Origin: Yamagishiella unicocca
Lineage: Eukaryota > Chlorophyta > Chlorophyceae > Chlamydomonadales > Volvocaceae
NCBI GenBank assembly: GCA_003116995.1
Contig: BDSL01000005.1
Span: 1,996,001 to 2,060,000, forward strand
DNA length: 64,000 bases
Direction of reading: 5' to 3'
Position numbers and translations under genes: made by a program. The notes under the pieces were generated by a model. It was not told the DNA's origin, did not search any database, and was given only the letters and a program-made list of their open reading frames with translations. Shown one piece after another: positions 13,216 to 24,570 of the stretch (positions are counted from its first letter, which is position 1; the number at the start of each line of letters is the position of its first letter).

Positions 13216-13495
13216 CGGCGGGGAGTGGTGTGAGCGGCGTGGAGGTGGCACGGAGCCGGGGGTGAGGAGGCGTCGCGAAGGTGGCCGAGGGGCGGCTGCG
13301 TCGGAGTCTTGCCGCATCACATACTCGCCTTTCCTTGCGTCCACTGGGCTGTGTTTCCTAACGAGTTGCCGGGTGTGGGTCGTCGGAGCCCCCGATGCGC
13401 CCGGCATGAGCTTTCGGGGCCGTCCTGTAGGAAGACGCAAACATCATGAGGTTTACACGGAGGCTGTGCACCTAGTACAGGGTGTGAAGCATGTA

Positions 13496-13547
13496 TGTAA
13501 CACAACTGAAGCATGTATGTAACACAAGCTGTGGACCATGCATGTAA
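13496..13547 (+). promoter_or_regulatory. Cluster of three TGTAA poly(A)-type motifs
   Basis: TGTAA occurs at 13496-13500, 13518-13522 and 13543-13547, about 280-330 nt behind the DUF2232 stop. The first two sit in a near-duplicate block containing CATGTATGTAACACAA. TGTAA is the usual poly(A) signal of volvocine algae. Which copy is used cannot be told from sequence. Confidence 0.45.
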
Positions 13548-14759
13548 TGCATGCTTCCAAGCAAAGCTCTGACATGGGGCCATGGCACTGAGATCTTTTG
13601 GGCCTCTCATGTACATTGCACGGGCAAGATGTATCAGTGCCACTCTCGGCACATACTGTGAACGAGCAAGCTCTGTCGTGCGACGCATTGTGAGGGTCTT
13701 TCCCTGGCAGCTTGGTGGGGAATGAAGTAATCAGCCACCAGACGACGTGCTAAGCCAAGCAAGGCGCAGCCGTACGACCTGCTAAGCTACATAGTTCGAA
13801 CTAGCTCAGTGTCTAGTGCGACGTGTGGCTTCGCAAGACCACTGTTGAAAGCCCGCTGCCTCCGTGACCTCCTCTGTCTGGTCGCGCACATGTTCATCAC
13901 CCACGGTCGGGCCGTGTCGGGTACGGCATCCTATGGTACGTACACACCCAAGGAGACGCAAAGAGTCGGGACTCGGAAGTCGTATTTCGCAATTACATGC
14001 CTGACTGCGACGGGAATGCCCCTTGCCGCACTGCTAAAAATCACCATGCAGCCCAAGGCGCTGATACGAACACGATCCAGTCCTCAGGCATCAAATTCGA
14101 TATGGGAGCAGGCAAAGAGTGAATCGCCCAGCGCCAAAACTGCCTCCATAAAGGTTATTCGGGTTCGATAGTGTATGGCATCCAGGCCGTGCGCAGTGGG
14201 AACATGTCTCCGCTACCCGCCCGTTACCCAAGTCATTGTCCGGCACCCCCAGCCAGGCCAACATCGGGAAACGTTATGTGCCTAGGGGCCGGACGTGGAA
14301 CTGCCGTCCATCCGCGGACTCGTCCCACATTTCCCGCTTATATCAGCGCTGTAATATCTGCGCGCCCGGGGCCCATAAAGCTCAGTCCTGCGCCAGGCAC
14401 GCCTTGCGCTCACCCAAACGCTCGTTTTGGCGCCACCGCTGCGAGTGCTGTGTACCGCCATTTTCGCTAATGCATCTCAGTGTGCCCCTAGCGCTCTTGC
14501 CAACGCCAAAATCACCATACTCCCATCGCTCATCCCTTCCTCTCGTTGCCGCCAACATGCTTCAACGAGTTGCAACTGCTCAGCAGACCCCGGCCAAGAC
14601 CTCGTCGGACTGTGTGTTACCCCATCAGACGAGAACAAGCACCTGGGCTGACCCGACGTCAACTGCAGAGCCCAGAGCTTTGCTTCGACAGCACCCTGGG
14701 TTCCATGCTGGGGCAAGCCACCGTTCCATGCCAACAAATATCTCCCGGCTCCTGATCCT
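13548..14759. other. Convergent intergenic region, no gene supported
   Basis: This lies between the 3' ends of the DUF2232 gene (+) and PGRL1 (-). Several open frames of up to 175 codons exist on the plus strand, but they have mixed composition, no recognisable domain and no in-phase splice partners. A TTACA (TGTAA on the minus strand) near 13993 could serve PGRL1, though it would give a 3' UTR of roughly 770 nt. Confidence 0.4.
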
Positions 14760-16212
14760 TTAGACAGCGGCCTTAGCCTTCTTCTTCGCAGCCGCCTGCG
14801 TATCCACCATGGCGAAATAGAGCACCATTAGCGGTCGAAAACAGGAATTGCCCAATCCGGAAACGAGTGATGCCTCAGGCGAAGGGTTATAAACGAGATG
14901 GCAAGGCAAAGGGCGAAGAGCCTAAACCGCATGGGCTGGAGTCTACCGCTGCGGTCAGCATGCCAAGTTCGCTTCGTCCTCGCATTACTCACCGCTGCCT
15001 TCTTCGCGGCGGCCTGGAGACGTCAAGACGCATATGGGACACGCAGGGAGGGAGGGAGGGCGTTACAGATTCCGTGTAGGGGTTCATTGCAGATCGTGTG
15101 GGTTGCTGGCGGCCTATAGCGCGTTCAAAGGTCCTGACAGCAGGGAGGACGAGCGCATGTCACGGGGCGTGCAAAAACATAGGAAAGGCAACTGCTACCA
15201 ACATCCATCCCTCCAATGTGACCCTCATTCCATCCGCCAGAGGCAATCTCATACGCACCGCCGCGATCTTCTCCGCTTTGACCTCTGCAGTCTCGGCCAC
15301 CACCACGATACGCTTGTACTCGTCAAAGGTCAAGTCAGCCTTGCAGCTATAGCACTCGAGGGTGTTTTGCCCGCGCGCGCCGGCCACGTTGAATACGTCG
15401 CCGAAGTAAGTGACGTTCTCAGCGCCGCAGCTGGGGCAGGAAGCCTTGAGGATCAAGTTGTCCTTAAATCCGATTTGGGTCAGGGCGTACGCGACGACGA
15501 ACAGGGATGGCAGCAGCAGGCCCCACAGCAGCACGACGCCGTAAGGAGCAGGCAGCTCAATGACTTTTGTAATGCCAAAGTCAGAGGAGAAATCCGCAGC
15601 GAAGACCACGCCAAGCACTGCCATGACGCCCGGCAGGTTGAGTGCGGTCATGCGCAAGTAATCGGGCTCGGCGTCCGCATACATCTTCTTACTACGAATG
15701 CTGCAGCGAGGTCCTTGAGCAGTAACGATGCTGCTCTTGTTGCGCAGCTCTGCCTTCAGCGCATCATATTCGTCGTCTTGCATGATAGGCGCGCCCCTAG
15801 CATACGCCATAGAGGCCTCCAGGAAGCGCTGCTCGTCGCTGCTAAGCACGGCGACAGTGCTGCCCGACCAGATGAGCTCCTCCTTCAGCAGACCAAACTC
15901 CTCGTCCGACATGGTGGGCTTGCCCTCGTAGTACCAAGCGGTCATCGCTGCCAAGAAATCCTGTTCCATCTCTCCGAGTGAACGCTTTGGGACCTTCCTT
16001 CCCTTCTCATCAATAACGCAGTAGTCTGCAGCAAGGTTATAAGCGCAGTCGTCGTCGGTAGTGTTGCCGTCGCCGTTGTTGGTGGCCCTGAGCTGCATCG
16101 GCTTGCGCGACCCGAACGCCGGGCAGCTAGGCCGCAGCGGGTACGCGTGAGCAGGACCCGCCGAACGGAAGCATCCTGGACGGGCGCATGGACGAAGCAT
16201 GGCGGTCTGCAT
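14760..16212 (-). CDS. PGRL1: PGR5-like protein 1 (PGRL1), thylakoid cyclic electron flow
   Basis: PGRL1 is a thylakoid membrane protein that works with PGR5 in antimycin-sensitive cyclic electron flow around photosystem I. There are two exons: 16212-15259 (318 codons) and 14795-14760 (11 codons plus stop), 329 residues in all. An Arg/Cys/Ala-rich plastid transit peptide precedes the conserved core, which includes FLAAMTAWYYEGKPTMSDEE, LSSDEQRFLEASMAY and PRCSIRSKKMYAD. Two hydrophobic spans follow (LNLPGVMAVLGVVFAA and GVVLLWGLLLPSLFVVAYAL), then a CPSCG...CYSCK zinc-ribbon-like Cys cluster typical of PGRL1. The open frame runs on past 15259, but the GTGCGTATG donor there joins in phase to a short exon ending in AAAKKKAKAAV. 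That is more plausible than the hydrophobic read-through ending at 15160. The ATG at 16212 has the good context GTCACCATG. Confidence 0.93.
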
Positions 16213-17652
16213 GGTGACAACAAGTTTGCGGTTCTGGTGACAATCACAGTGTTGTAGACTATGGGACACGAATGAAAAACCGCAGCGAAGTTCGCCCTTG
16301 TAGTGTGGTGAAACACTATGGTACACAAATACGCGTCTAACTCTACAACACCACGCGCGCGAGGATAAGTCCCGAGGAGGACAGCGGTGGTTCCGGAGCG
16401 AGCCTGCTTGCATAAAAAAGACCCACATCTGCAATTGGCATACACACGCTTCTGAATTTCCTTGACTGAACCGATTATATTATTCAACTCGCATTAGTAC
16501 TCACGGGTGGTGTCGTCGGTGTAACTAGCCGACAAAGCTACTTCACGTTTGTCGCTTCTGGCGGTAAAGCTGACCGTTTTTTATCACATACGTTGATCTA
16601 GGCTATGTATGGTATAGTCGTGATTAACGGCGCTGCCAGACGAGGCTCCCAGACGTTTAAAGCAAGGATTCCCAACGAGGCCAGCTGACAATATTTTTTC
16701 CTGCCCTACGTCCTGAATGGCGTTCCACAGTGCTATCCTCAAGATGCTGGTTACAAATCAGTGCCTTGGGTCGGCAGTCAGTCACCAACCCTTGGGCGTT
16801 CCCGCCTTTACCCCTTGAAACATACGTAGCCCTACACAGTCTGTCCCATCCCACGCTGTTTACATCTCTGTACGCAACACATTGCCATTTGTTAAGCTAC
16901 CCGACCATGGCAGCCGTTTGATCGTTGCTTTCGCTGCTGCAGAAGCTCCGTACCTGTATGTCCGCTGATACGCCCCCGAAGCTCCCCAACCATTGCTTTA
17001 GAAGTTTGAGCCTCATGAGCAGTGTAGTGTATCCACGGCTCCTTGCCCACACCGGCCTGAAGCTTCCATCCTTAAATAACTCGGGGGAAGCTTCCACCCT
17101 TCACCGCGGTGCCTTCAAAAAGCTCGGAAGTCACGCTGCTGCTATGTGGCTCCTATTCGTGCTTCGCTTGGCGCTTGGTCCACTCCCCACTGTACATGAC
17201 TGTACTTGCACTCCATTGCACATCTGGCGGGTTTGCCCCTACGTGACGCTGCGTGACGCCAGTCGTAAAATCATGCTGAACTGTGCTGAACCATGCAACC
17301 CCTGTCCCGCATAGAACGGTGATTTGCCAAAGGGGCACAACCGAAGCTGTCCAGAGGAGTGGTCTGCGTTGTGCAGGTTGTGCATGGTATGCATGCCTCG
17401 AGGAGCACATTTCGTGTTTTCGCGCTCAAGCTCCGAGGATAAGACGTCCACCCTGCACCAAGCACTATATTAGGAATACAGGTGCCCCGGCAGATCGAGC
17501 CGGCAATAAGCAGCTGGCTTCGGAGGGCACAGGGACATATCGCCTCCATACCGGTCCTTCGCGCATTGCTGGGCAATCGCAAAAGTGATAACGTAGAAGT
17601 ACTTCATACATGGGCTCCAGACGTGCTGTGCGATAGCAGCGTACTGTGAATT
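16213..17652. other. Divergent upstream region of PGRL1, no gene supported
   Basis: This holds the PGRL1 promoter and 5' UTR. Open frames on both strands are short, without domains or in-phase splice partners. I see no RNA gene. Confidence 0.4.
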
Positions 17653-18196
17653 GGGTATTGGGTGTTGGGTCTTATGTGGCGCGAGGTGGCGGGGCAGGGT
17701 ACGAATCCAAGCCCCTTCATGCCAGTAAGCGACCCGTTTGGACCTGATGAACGTGAAGTTGAAGCCAGGCCGCAGCCGCACCGCAGCTAATCACCGAGCC
17801 ACAGCACCTTGCCGTCTCTACGGCTAGGTGTCACCTGCTAATGGATCGCCCTCACAGCTTTGCCAAATTTCGAAGCTCAAGGCAGCCGCTTCGCTCGGCA
17901 TGACTCGGCAGGCCGAGCCTCGCCGGGTATTGGGTGTTGGGTCTTATGTGGCGCGAGGTGGCGGGGCAGGGTACGAATCCAAGCCCCTTCATGCCAGTAA
18001 GCGACCCGTTTGGACCTGATGAACGTGAAGTTGAAGCCAGGCCGCAGCCGCACCGCAGCTAATCACCGAGCCACAGCACCTTGCCGTCTCTACGGCTAGG
18101 TGTCACCTGCTAATGGATCGCCCTCACAGCTTTGCCAAATTTCGAAGCTCAAGGCAGCCGCTTCGCTCGGCATGACTCGGCGAGGCTCGGCCTGCC
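17653..18196. repeat. Tandem duplication, 2 x 272 bp, with an inverted 18-bp tail
   Basis: Copy 1 (17653-17924) and copy 2 (17925-18196) look essentially identical by eye. The only clear difference is the last 18 bases: 17907-17924 and 18179-18196 are exact reverse complements of each other. Because the repeat is present twice, two overlapping open frames beginning MSPANGSPSQLCQ appear. They have no homology that I recognise and are treated as by-products. Confidence 0.9.
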
Positions 18197-19000
18197 TCAC
18201 CCACGCCACCTCACGCCTACCCTGGGTCTCCAATTCGCCATCAAGTACTTCAGCACGCGCAAAATGCTCCATACCGCACCTAAATAGGCCGCTCCATAGT
18301 TTTCAAGCTGTGCTTGTGCTAAATGTCTGTGTCGCAATGGCGATCCTCCAAACATACTCATTGCCCTTCTTAGCTTGGTTCCGCAGGTTCCGCTTGGTTT
18401 ACGGTTCGCAAGAATACGCAACCCTCCACCCCACAACCGAGAAAATAACCACACGCTGTCAGCTGACGTCGTTTGGAGACGTCTCCCCGTGCATGGCAGT
18501 GCTTGGTGACGACGAACTCTCACGAACTCAGCCTCCCCCCCACAACCCCTCCTTTGACATCGCCCACGAGGGCCCGTCTTCATTGCGTACATCATTCTTC
18601 GCCAGCCCTCGAAGGAGTCCTTCATCACCACGCCACCAAATTGGCAGCACGGGCCTTTTCCCCGCAGAATGCCTAGGCGCGTGATGTCAGAGGACTTCGG
18701 TGTCGCGAACTAGCAATGATGCCTTCCTGAAACATTGATCCATAATCACCAGAACGTTGCCTGGATTATCCGACTGGACCTGATTGATGCAAGACCTTTG
18801 ATTACTCCTGCAATGTGTACGGCGAATGCCGGGCAACTCATGTTGTCATGATGTAGGCTTCAGTGATCATAAAACGTGGCTTTGCGCTTCAGTTAGATTT
18901 ACTGTAGGAGGTACCGTGTAAGGGCTGGCACAGGCCAGCAGGCGCATGAACTGAAGACCGGCTGCGCCTTCTCGTGCTGCTCTGACGGTAGTCTTACAAG
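18197..19000. other. Upstream region of ASA1
   Basis: No coding sequence is supported. The 800 bases before the ASA1 start codon at 19001 should contain its promoter and 5' UTR. I could not pick out a convincing TATA box. Confidence 0.35.
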
Positions 19001-22000
19001 ATGATGAGCCTACGGGCTGCCTCGCGCAAGCAGGTAGATCAGAGCATGATCAAAGCGCTTGGGCATAGCAGAAGCGGCGAGGAGCAAGCTCGTTGATTGC
19101 TTTCGGACGATGTGGCGTGGAGGTTGCACATCATGCGCATGCAACAGCGCACAACACAGGCGTTGTCAAGTTGATTAACATTATAGTCATAGGGGCCTGG
19201 CACTGGGCCAAGGAGCTGAAACTTGCTGTGTCGGCGTGCGTCTTCCGCAGGAGGTGCCGTCGCTCCTGCTGGCACAGGCGCGCCAGTATGTGACTCCGCT
19301 GCGTGTGGAGTTCAGTGAGGGCGTGGCTGCTCCGAAGGTGGGTGCGCCGGGTTAGTGTGGCGAGATGCAAGGCGACTACTTCTCGGAACACGTGCGGTGC
19401 TCCTGTTATGGTACAGAACAAGGAGTCGACCGCCCTTTTGGACGAATGGAAGAGCAAGAAGGAGGCTACGGAGGGTGTCTTGAAGCTTATGCAAGCCTAC
19501 AAGGACCTGGGCGACAGCAAGAGCGAGGTGCGCTGATTGGGCCGACTTCATGAGCTCTTTTCCCAGTGTCGCCGCCGCTGACTTGACTTTTGCAACCAAT
19601 GTTTAAATGCAGCCTCTGTTGAAGTTCCACAACCCGCGGACTTTCGAGGACCTCACTGCGTCCGTGCCGAACTTCCGGGCCCAGAACCTTAAGCCCGGCG
19701 AGGTCGGCAAGTTCTTTGACAACGTGCTTCAGAAGCGCGCTGGCGAGGCCATTGACTCCGTGAGTTCTATTTGATAGCCACTGTCATTTTTCCCGCTGCG
19801 CACCAAGGTAGCGCACACCGTTCCAATGACCTTGCACTTCCCGCGACGGCGTTGCCCTCCGCAGAAGAGCAAGTGGTGGTCGGAGCGCAAGTCGGAGGCT
19901 GAGACGGTGGCATCTAGCAAGCAGCTTGGGGTGAGCCGTGATGCGCCGGGCCGGGTTGACGTGCACAGCGCGGTTTGCCGTAACCCTCCTTCCCAATCTG
20001 TCGCTCTGTACGGCCCACTCCGCAGTCGCTTGGCACCCTGCCCGTGCCCAGCTGGCATCTGGGTAAGTCCTTGCCGCTTGAGAGCGTCAACAAGGTGACG
20101 GACGCCTACCTGAAGTCGCTAGAGCCGGAGCGCAAGCTGACTGTGGCGGCCAGCTCCACTGAGGAGCCGGTCGTTGTGGAGAATGGCAAGCCAGTCCCGG
20201 GCTTCCAGGTGCGCCGTGGGGCCCAGCAGGCGGGGCGGCTACCATGACGCAAACCTGGCGCTACCATGGGCGGTCAGCCGCTGCACACACGCAACCGATG
20301 CCCACGCCTCAAAAGACGCTCTCCAAGTGGCCTAACAGCATAACACGCGATGCGGTAGCACCCCTAAAATCGGGCAACGCACTCTATTGAGCAGATGAGC
20401 AGAAACGGAGGTATTTCACTGTGGTGCCCGGCCCTGCGTTTGTTTGCTCTGCACAGTTCGTGAGCAAGGCCGTGGCCGCGAAGGTGCTGGCTGCCCGCCG
20501 TGCGGAGGTCCACGACCGGTATGTGAAGATGTGGGCTAAGAAGGTGCTGGTGTCGCCGGAGGTGGCGGCCGTGCCGCTGAAGGAGGTGGACGGCCAGCTT
20601 GCGTCCAAGTTCGAGGTAGGTTCCTGGGGACGGCCATTCCATGGGAGGGACACAAGCTAAGCAAAAGCACCCCCATGCACAGATCACTGATTTGAGTCAC
20701 AAATGAGTTTTGCGGTAACCTAAAAGAGTCAACGGAGGCTTGGGATTGGCCGGGGAAGCAGAAGTAACGGGATGTGAAAGCGCTGCTGCAGCCAGCGGGT
20801 CAAGGACTGCAGCGCGCACTGAAGGAAATGACGCACCTGACGGAAGATGGACATTGAATTGGGACTCCGCCATTAGTCTGGGCTTGTACGCGGCTGTCGC
20901 ATGAATGCTTCTTTGTGGGTTACGAGTGCTTGCAGCGGAAGTCAAACGCTGTTGGCGAGCTGCATTTTCGCGTTCATAGGCGACGGAGCTTTCAACTGCC
21001 AGGCATCCTGTATCGGGCTTCTCAGTAGTCTGGACACCGGCCGGACGTCCCGCCCGGGCCACCTTTGGCGGTCTCAAAATGCGGCGCACCGCTTCCCTCA
21101 CGGCCACGTGGCCAGCGTTGCGTGCCCCACCAGCAGCGTCTCACATCGCCCCATCTGCGGCAAACCTCTCAGCCTCCTCCCCCCCATCTCCTCCCTCCCT
21201 TCCTCCTCCCACTGCAGATGGTCGCCCCCAAGTACGCTGACCTGCTGCAGGCTGCCTCCTCCGGTTCCAAGACCCTGGCGGAGCGCATGTCGCACCACCC
21301 CGCGCTGGACAGCTTCCTGCTCAAGCGCGAGAAGGAGGCCATCAAGGCCGATTTCCCGGTTTCGGAGGTGGAGGCCGCCGGAGTGGCGCTGGCCAAGGAG
21401 CTGGACGACCCGAGCGCCACCCTGGAGCGCCTGCTGGGCCCCGAGCTGCAGTCGGGCCCGCTGGCCGGCAAGCCGATGAGCGAGGTGGTGGCGGCCGTCA
21501 CCGCGCACAAGTACTCTGCTGACCGCTACATGTACCGCGAGGGCATGAAGCTGGCGGCTAGGTACAAGGCCGATGAGGACGCCCTCAAGGGCGAGCTCAA
21601 GGCGAGCCGGGCGGAGGGATGGGGGGAGGGATTATAGCAAGGCGCCTTTTTGGTGGTGGGGCCTGAGTGCCCCCGAGGGTGCCGCAATATAATGCTTGGT
21701 TATGTGTGCATGCGGCCAGGGAGGTTAGCGCCGTCTCCTGCCCGTCCGCACACACGGTCGACGCCCAACATTTGACACGCCACACCCGCAGGCTGTGTAC
21801 GGCGACAGCGTGGACGTCGCCCGCTTCCAGGCCCAGCCGCGCACGCCGACGCAGCAGATCGTGGACCGGCTGAAGGAGCTGGAGGCCCGCGCCGCCGAGT
21901 TCAAGGCGGAGCTGGACGCAGCTGACAACGACTACCTGCGGTACGCCGCCTCCAAGAAGCAGCAGGGTAAGAGGAAGACGCCGCTGGCGCTGTGCGAGGC

Positions 22001-23291
22001 GTGGTTATGCATGATCGAGGTGGTACCGGGGAATTCGTTTCGGGGGCTGTGGAGGGAGATTTGGCTTCCGAGCATGTGGGGTTGCTGCGAATGAGGTCAG
22101 GGCTCGAGAGCGTGCCTTCCGTTGGGGAGATACAGCGCAGCACCCGCAAGCAGAGATTGGCCTGTGGTGGTGGTCGCTCCTTGCCGCGCGCTGCAACAAC
22201 CAGGACAGGTACACGTTGCTCGAGGGGCGTCGGGCGCCAGCCGTTCTTCTCCCAGCGTCACCCGCACTGGTTTCGTGAGATGCGATGGCTCAACCCCGTC
22301 TGCCCCCCTCTTTCCCTCCTCCTGCAGTCCTCACCGACCCCACCAACATCGCCTTCGATGAGGTCCTGTACCCGGGCCTGGTGGAGGAGCAGATGGACGT
22401 GGAGCTGGCGGAGCTCAAGGAGGAGGAGATGAAGGTGCGTCGCGACAGCCGGCATGAGCAAGGAAGGGGATAGATAGCCAGAACAGGCCAGAGGAAAATA
22501 TCAGGGCGCAAAAAGGGTTGCCCCGCGCGTCGTCGTGCTGGTGTTGCGTGGGGAAGGCCATACAAGCGGTGAACGCCTCAATGAGACAGCCCCACGGATG
22601 TCACGTGTGCATGAGCTGCTAGCGGCATGACCAGAAATGTAGTTCCCATGCGGATCATGCGCCATACATAGTATTTGCCAGCAAATGGGCGGGCATTCTT
22701 TCACGTGGGTGCGGGTTTGCAACGCCTGGTGCTCAATCGACGGATTACCTGCTGCCCGTACGCGCAGCCCTTTTGACTCGCCCGATTAGACTCTTGCTTC
22801 CTCACCAGCTCCCTGTGGACTCTCCCGGCAACGGCATGGGCACGAATCCCCCAGCAACAAGTTCAGCCCATTACTACCCCAACCTCCTTTGCCACATGCA
22901 TCCCTTCCCTAATCCCCCTCCCCTCCTTGCCGGGTTTCTCTCCCGCCCCGCTCTCCTTCAGGTCGACGACGCCGAGGAGGAGGAGATGTGGATGCTGACC
23001 CTGTCTGCGCAGTTCCGCCACGTGCAGACGCACTTCGGCGTGGACCTGCCGCACAGCGTCATGGCCTACATGGACCCCATCCTCATCAAGAAGATCGACT
23101 GGGAGACCACCAACGGCCTGGAGGACTGGGACATCACGCTGGAGGACATGGGCGCGGAGGTGGCCAAGGAGCAGTGGGGCGTGGAGAACCTTTCGCACCA
23201 CTTCCTGCCCCTCATCCGCTACCGCCGCGACAAGGCACGCAAGCAGCACGGCCGCTTCGATCCCGAGATGGTGGCCGGCCGCGGCGCCTAA
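19001..23291 (+). CDS. ASA1: Mitochondrial ATP synthase associated protein ASA1
   Basis: ASA1 is a large peripheral-stalk (stator) subunit of the dimeric mitochondrial F1Fo ATP synthase, found in chlorophycean algae in place of the usual stator proteins. Eleven exons join in phase: 19001-19033, 19251-19337, 19417-19527, 19613-19759, 19865-19930, 20026-20208, 20457-20615, 21218-21601, 21792-21966, 22328-22434 and 22962-23291. They encode 593 residues, close to the roughly 600 expected. Diagnostic segments are LMQAYKDLGDSKSE, PLLKFHNPRTFEDL, VSKAVAAKVLAARRAEVH, GDSVDVARFQAQPRTPTQQ and, at the C-terminus, KIDWETTNGLEDWDI and NLSHHFLPLIRYRRDKAR. Exon 1 encodes only 11 residues (MMSLRAASRKQ), consistent with a basic mitochondrial N-terminus. 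The intron 21602-21791 uses a GC donor: no GT donor exists before the in-frame stop at 21635, and the junction restores the family sequence. A TGTAA at 24153 may be the poly(A) signal. Confidence 0.95.
21602..21791 (+). other. GC-AG intron in ASA1
   Basis: The exon ends CTCAAG and the intron begins GCGAGC. The acceptor CCCGCAG precedes an exon starting GCTGTGTAC. Both flanks are phase 0 and conserved ASA1 coding sequence. The frame reads through to a TAG at 21635-21637 with no GT between 21590 and that stop. Confidence 0.8.
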
Positions 23292-24570
23292 GCGGCAGTG
23301 CCAGTGCCGGCAGCAGCAGCGAAGCCGGCGGCGCGGCGGTGCACATCCTAGTGGTCGGAGCTTCGATGGGGGCCGTTGGCGGGTTGGCGGTGTGGGAACA
23401 TACCTCGAGGCGTGCCGCGCGCGCGATGCGGACCAGCGCGGGGTCGCAAAGCTGGTGCTGTGGGGCTCTTTCAGCGGCTTCCAGGAATGGATGCCGGCTG
23501 AGATGGCAGGGCGCGCTGCGTGCACCGGCCACCGTCGCCTCCCCTCGGAGCTCGCCATTGGTGGTACTGCGCTGGGCTGGGGCGGCAGCGCGCTGCCTGG
23601 GCTCGCAGCTGCAGTATGCGGTGCGTCCGGCAAAGCCGCTGCGCGCACGTGGGCCCGCGTGGGGCAGCGAGCGGCGGCGGTGGGCGCCAGCCTCATATCT
23701 CCATTCGTGTTGTGTGATGCTGTGTGATGCTGGTTATCAGTCGAAATGGAAGCGGTCAGGTCCGTCAGGGCAGTGGGCCGGAGTTGGGGCTGTTATTTGG
23801 TGTGGGCCGGATTAGGACTTCAGTTCGGGTAGTAAGAGACGTTGTAGGACCACTAGGGGGGCGGACCGGCGAGGTGCGGTGTGGCGCAGTTGGGCGTGCG
23901 TGCCCCCAGTTGGCGCTGCTGCAGGAGGGGGCTTGGCGTGCTTGGTGCTGTTCCAGGCCCGGCCTGCGCAGTAGGGCTGCTGGGGCGCTGTCTGCGCAAC
24001 CTGTGGATGCGCTCTGCTCCGGTGGGTCTTGCGTGCTTTCGACGCTTGGCTCACATGCAAGTGGGCGGGCGAGCGGCGCAGACCCCTAAAAGGCTTGAAA
24101 ATCTGAGCTGGAGAGGATTCCTTGGTACGCGCGCGCTCCTTTGGGTTCTCATTGTAACGGCTTCGTGCTGCCTGCTGGCCTTGGCATCCACCCCAGGCAC
24201 TGGGGGGATGTCTCATTACGACGACTAGAAACAGGCCCCCGTCCCAGGAGCTGAGGACGGGACGAGTCTGGGGTTGGTTTCATTACACGGGTGCGTGTCT
24301 GGAAGAGTGCCGGCCACTCGTCTCGGATTCGTGCACGGCACATATGACGCCGTGCCACTTTGCTCTTACCCGTCGCAAAAACGTGTTGCTTCAGGTTCCA
24401 GGCAAAACCTCGTATAACGATGCCGTGCCATTTTCAGCCATCACACGACATTTCTTTGCCAGCAAGCCCGTGGGTCACACAGCACCAGATTAGGCCAGAC
24501 ATTTCTACTTGCGGAACGAAATTTACTGAAGGGCGCAACGTACATTTACTGGTTTAAATTGTCCTGGCGT
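23292..24570. other. 3' region of ASA1 and promoter of the metallophosphoesterase gene
   Basis: No coding sequence is supported. TGTAA at 24153-24157 lies about 860 nt behind the ASA1 stop and is the first such motif. The 400 bases after it are lower in GC and should contain the next promoter. Confidence 0.45.

Noticed and set aside
15160..15258. Read-through C-terminus of PGRL1 in the continuous open frame
   Set aside because: A good donor at 15258 and a matching Lys/Ala exon at 14795-14760 explain the family-type tail better.
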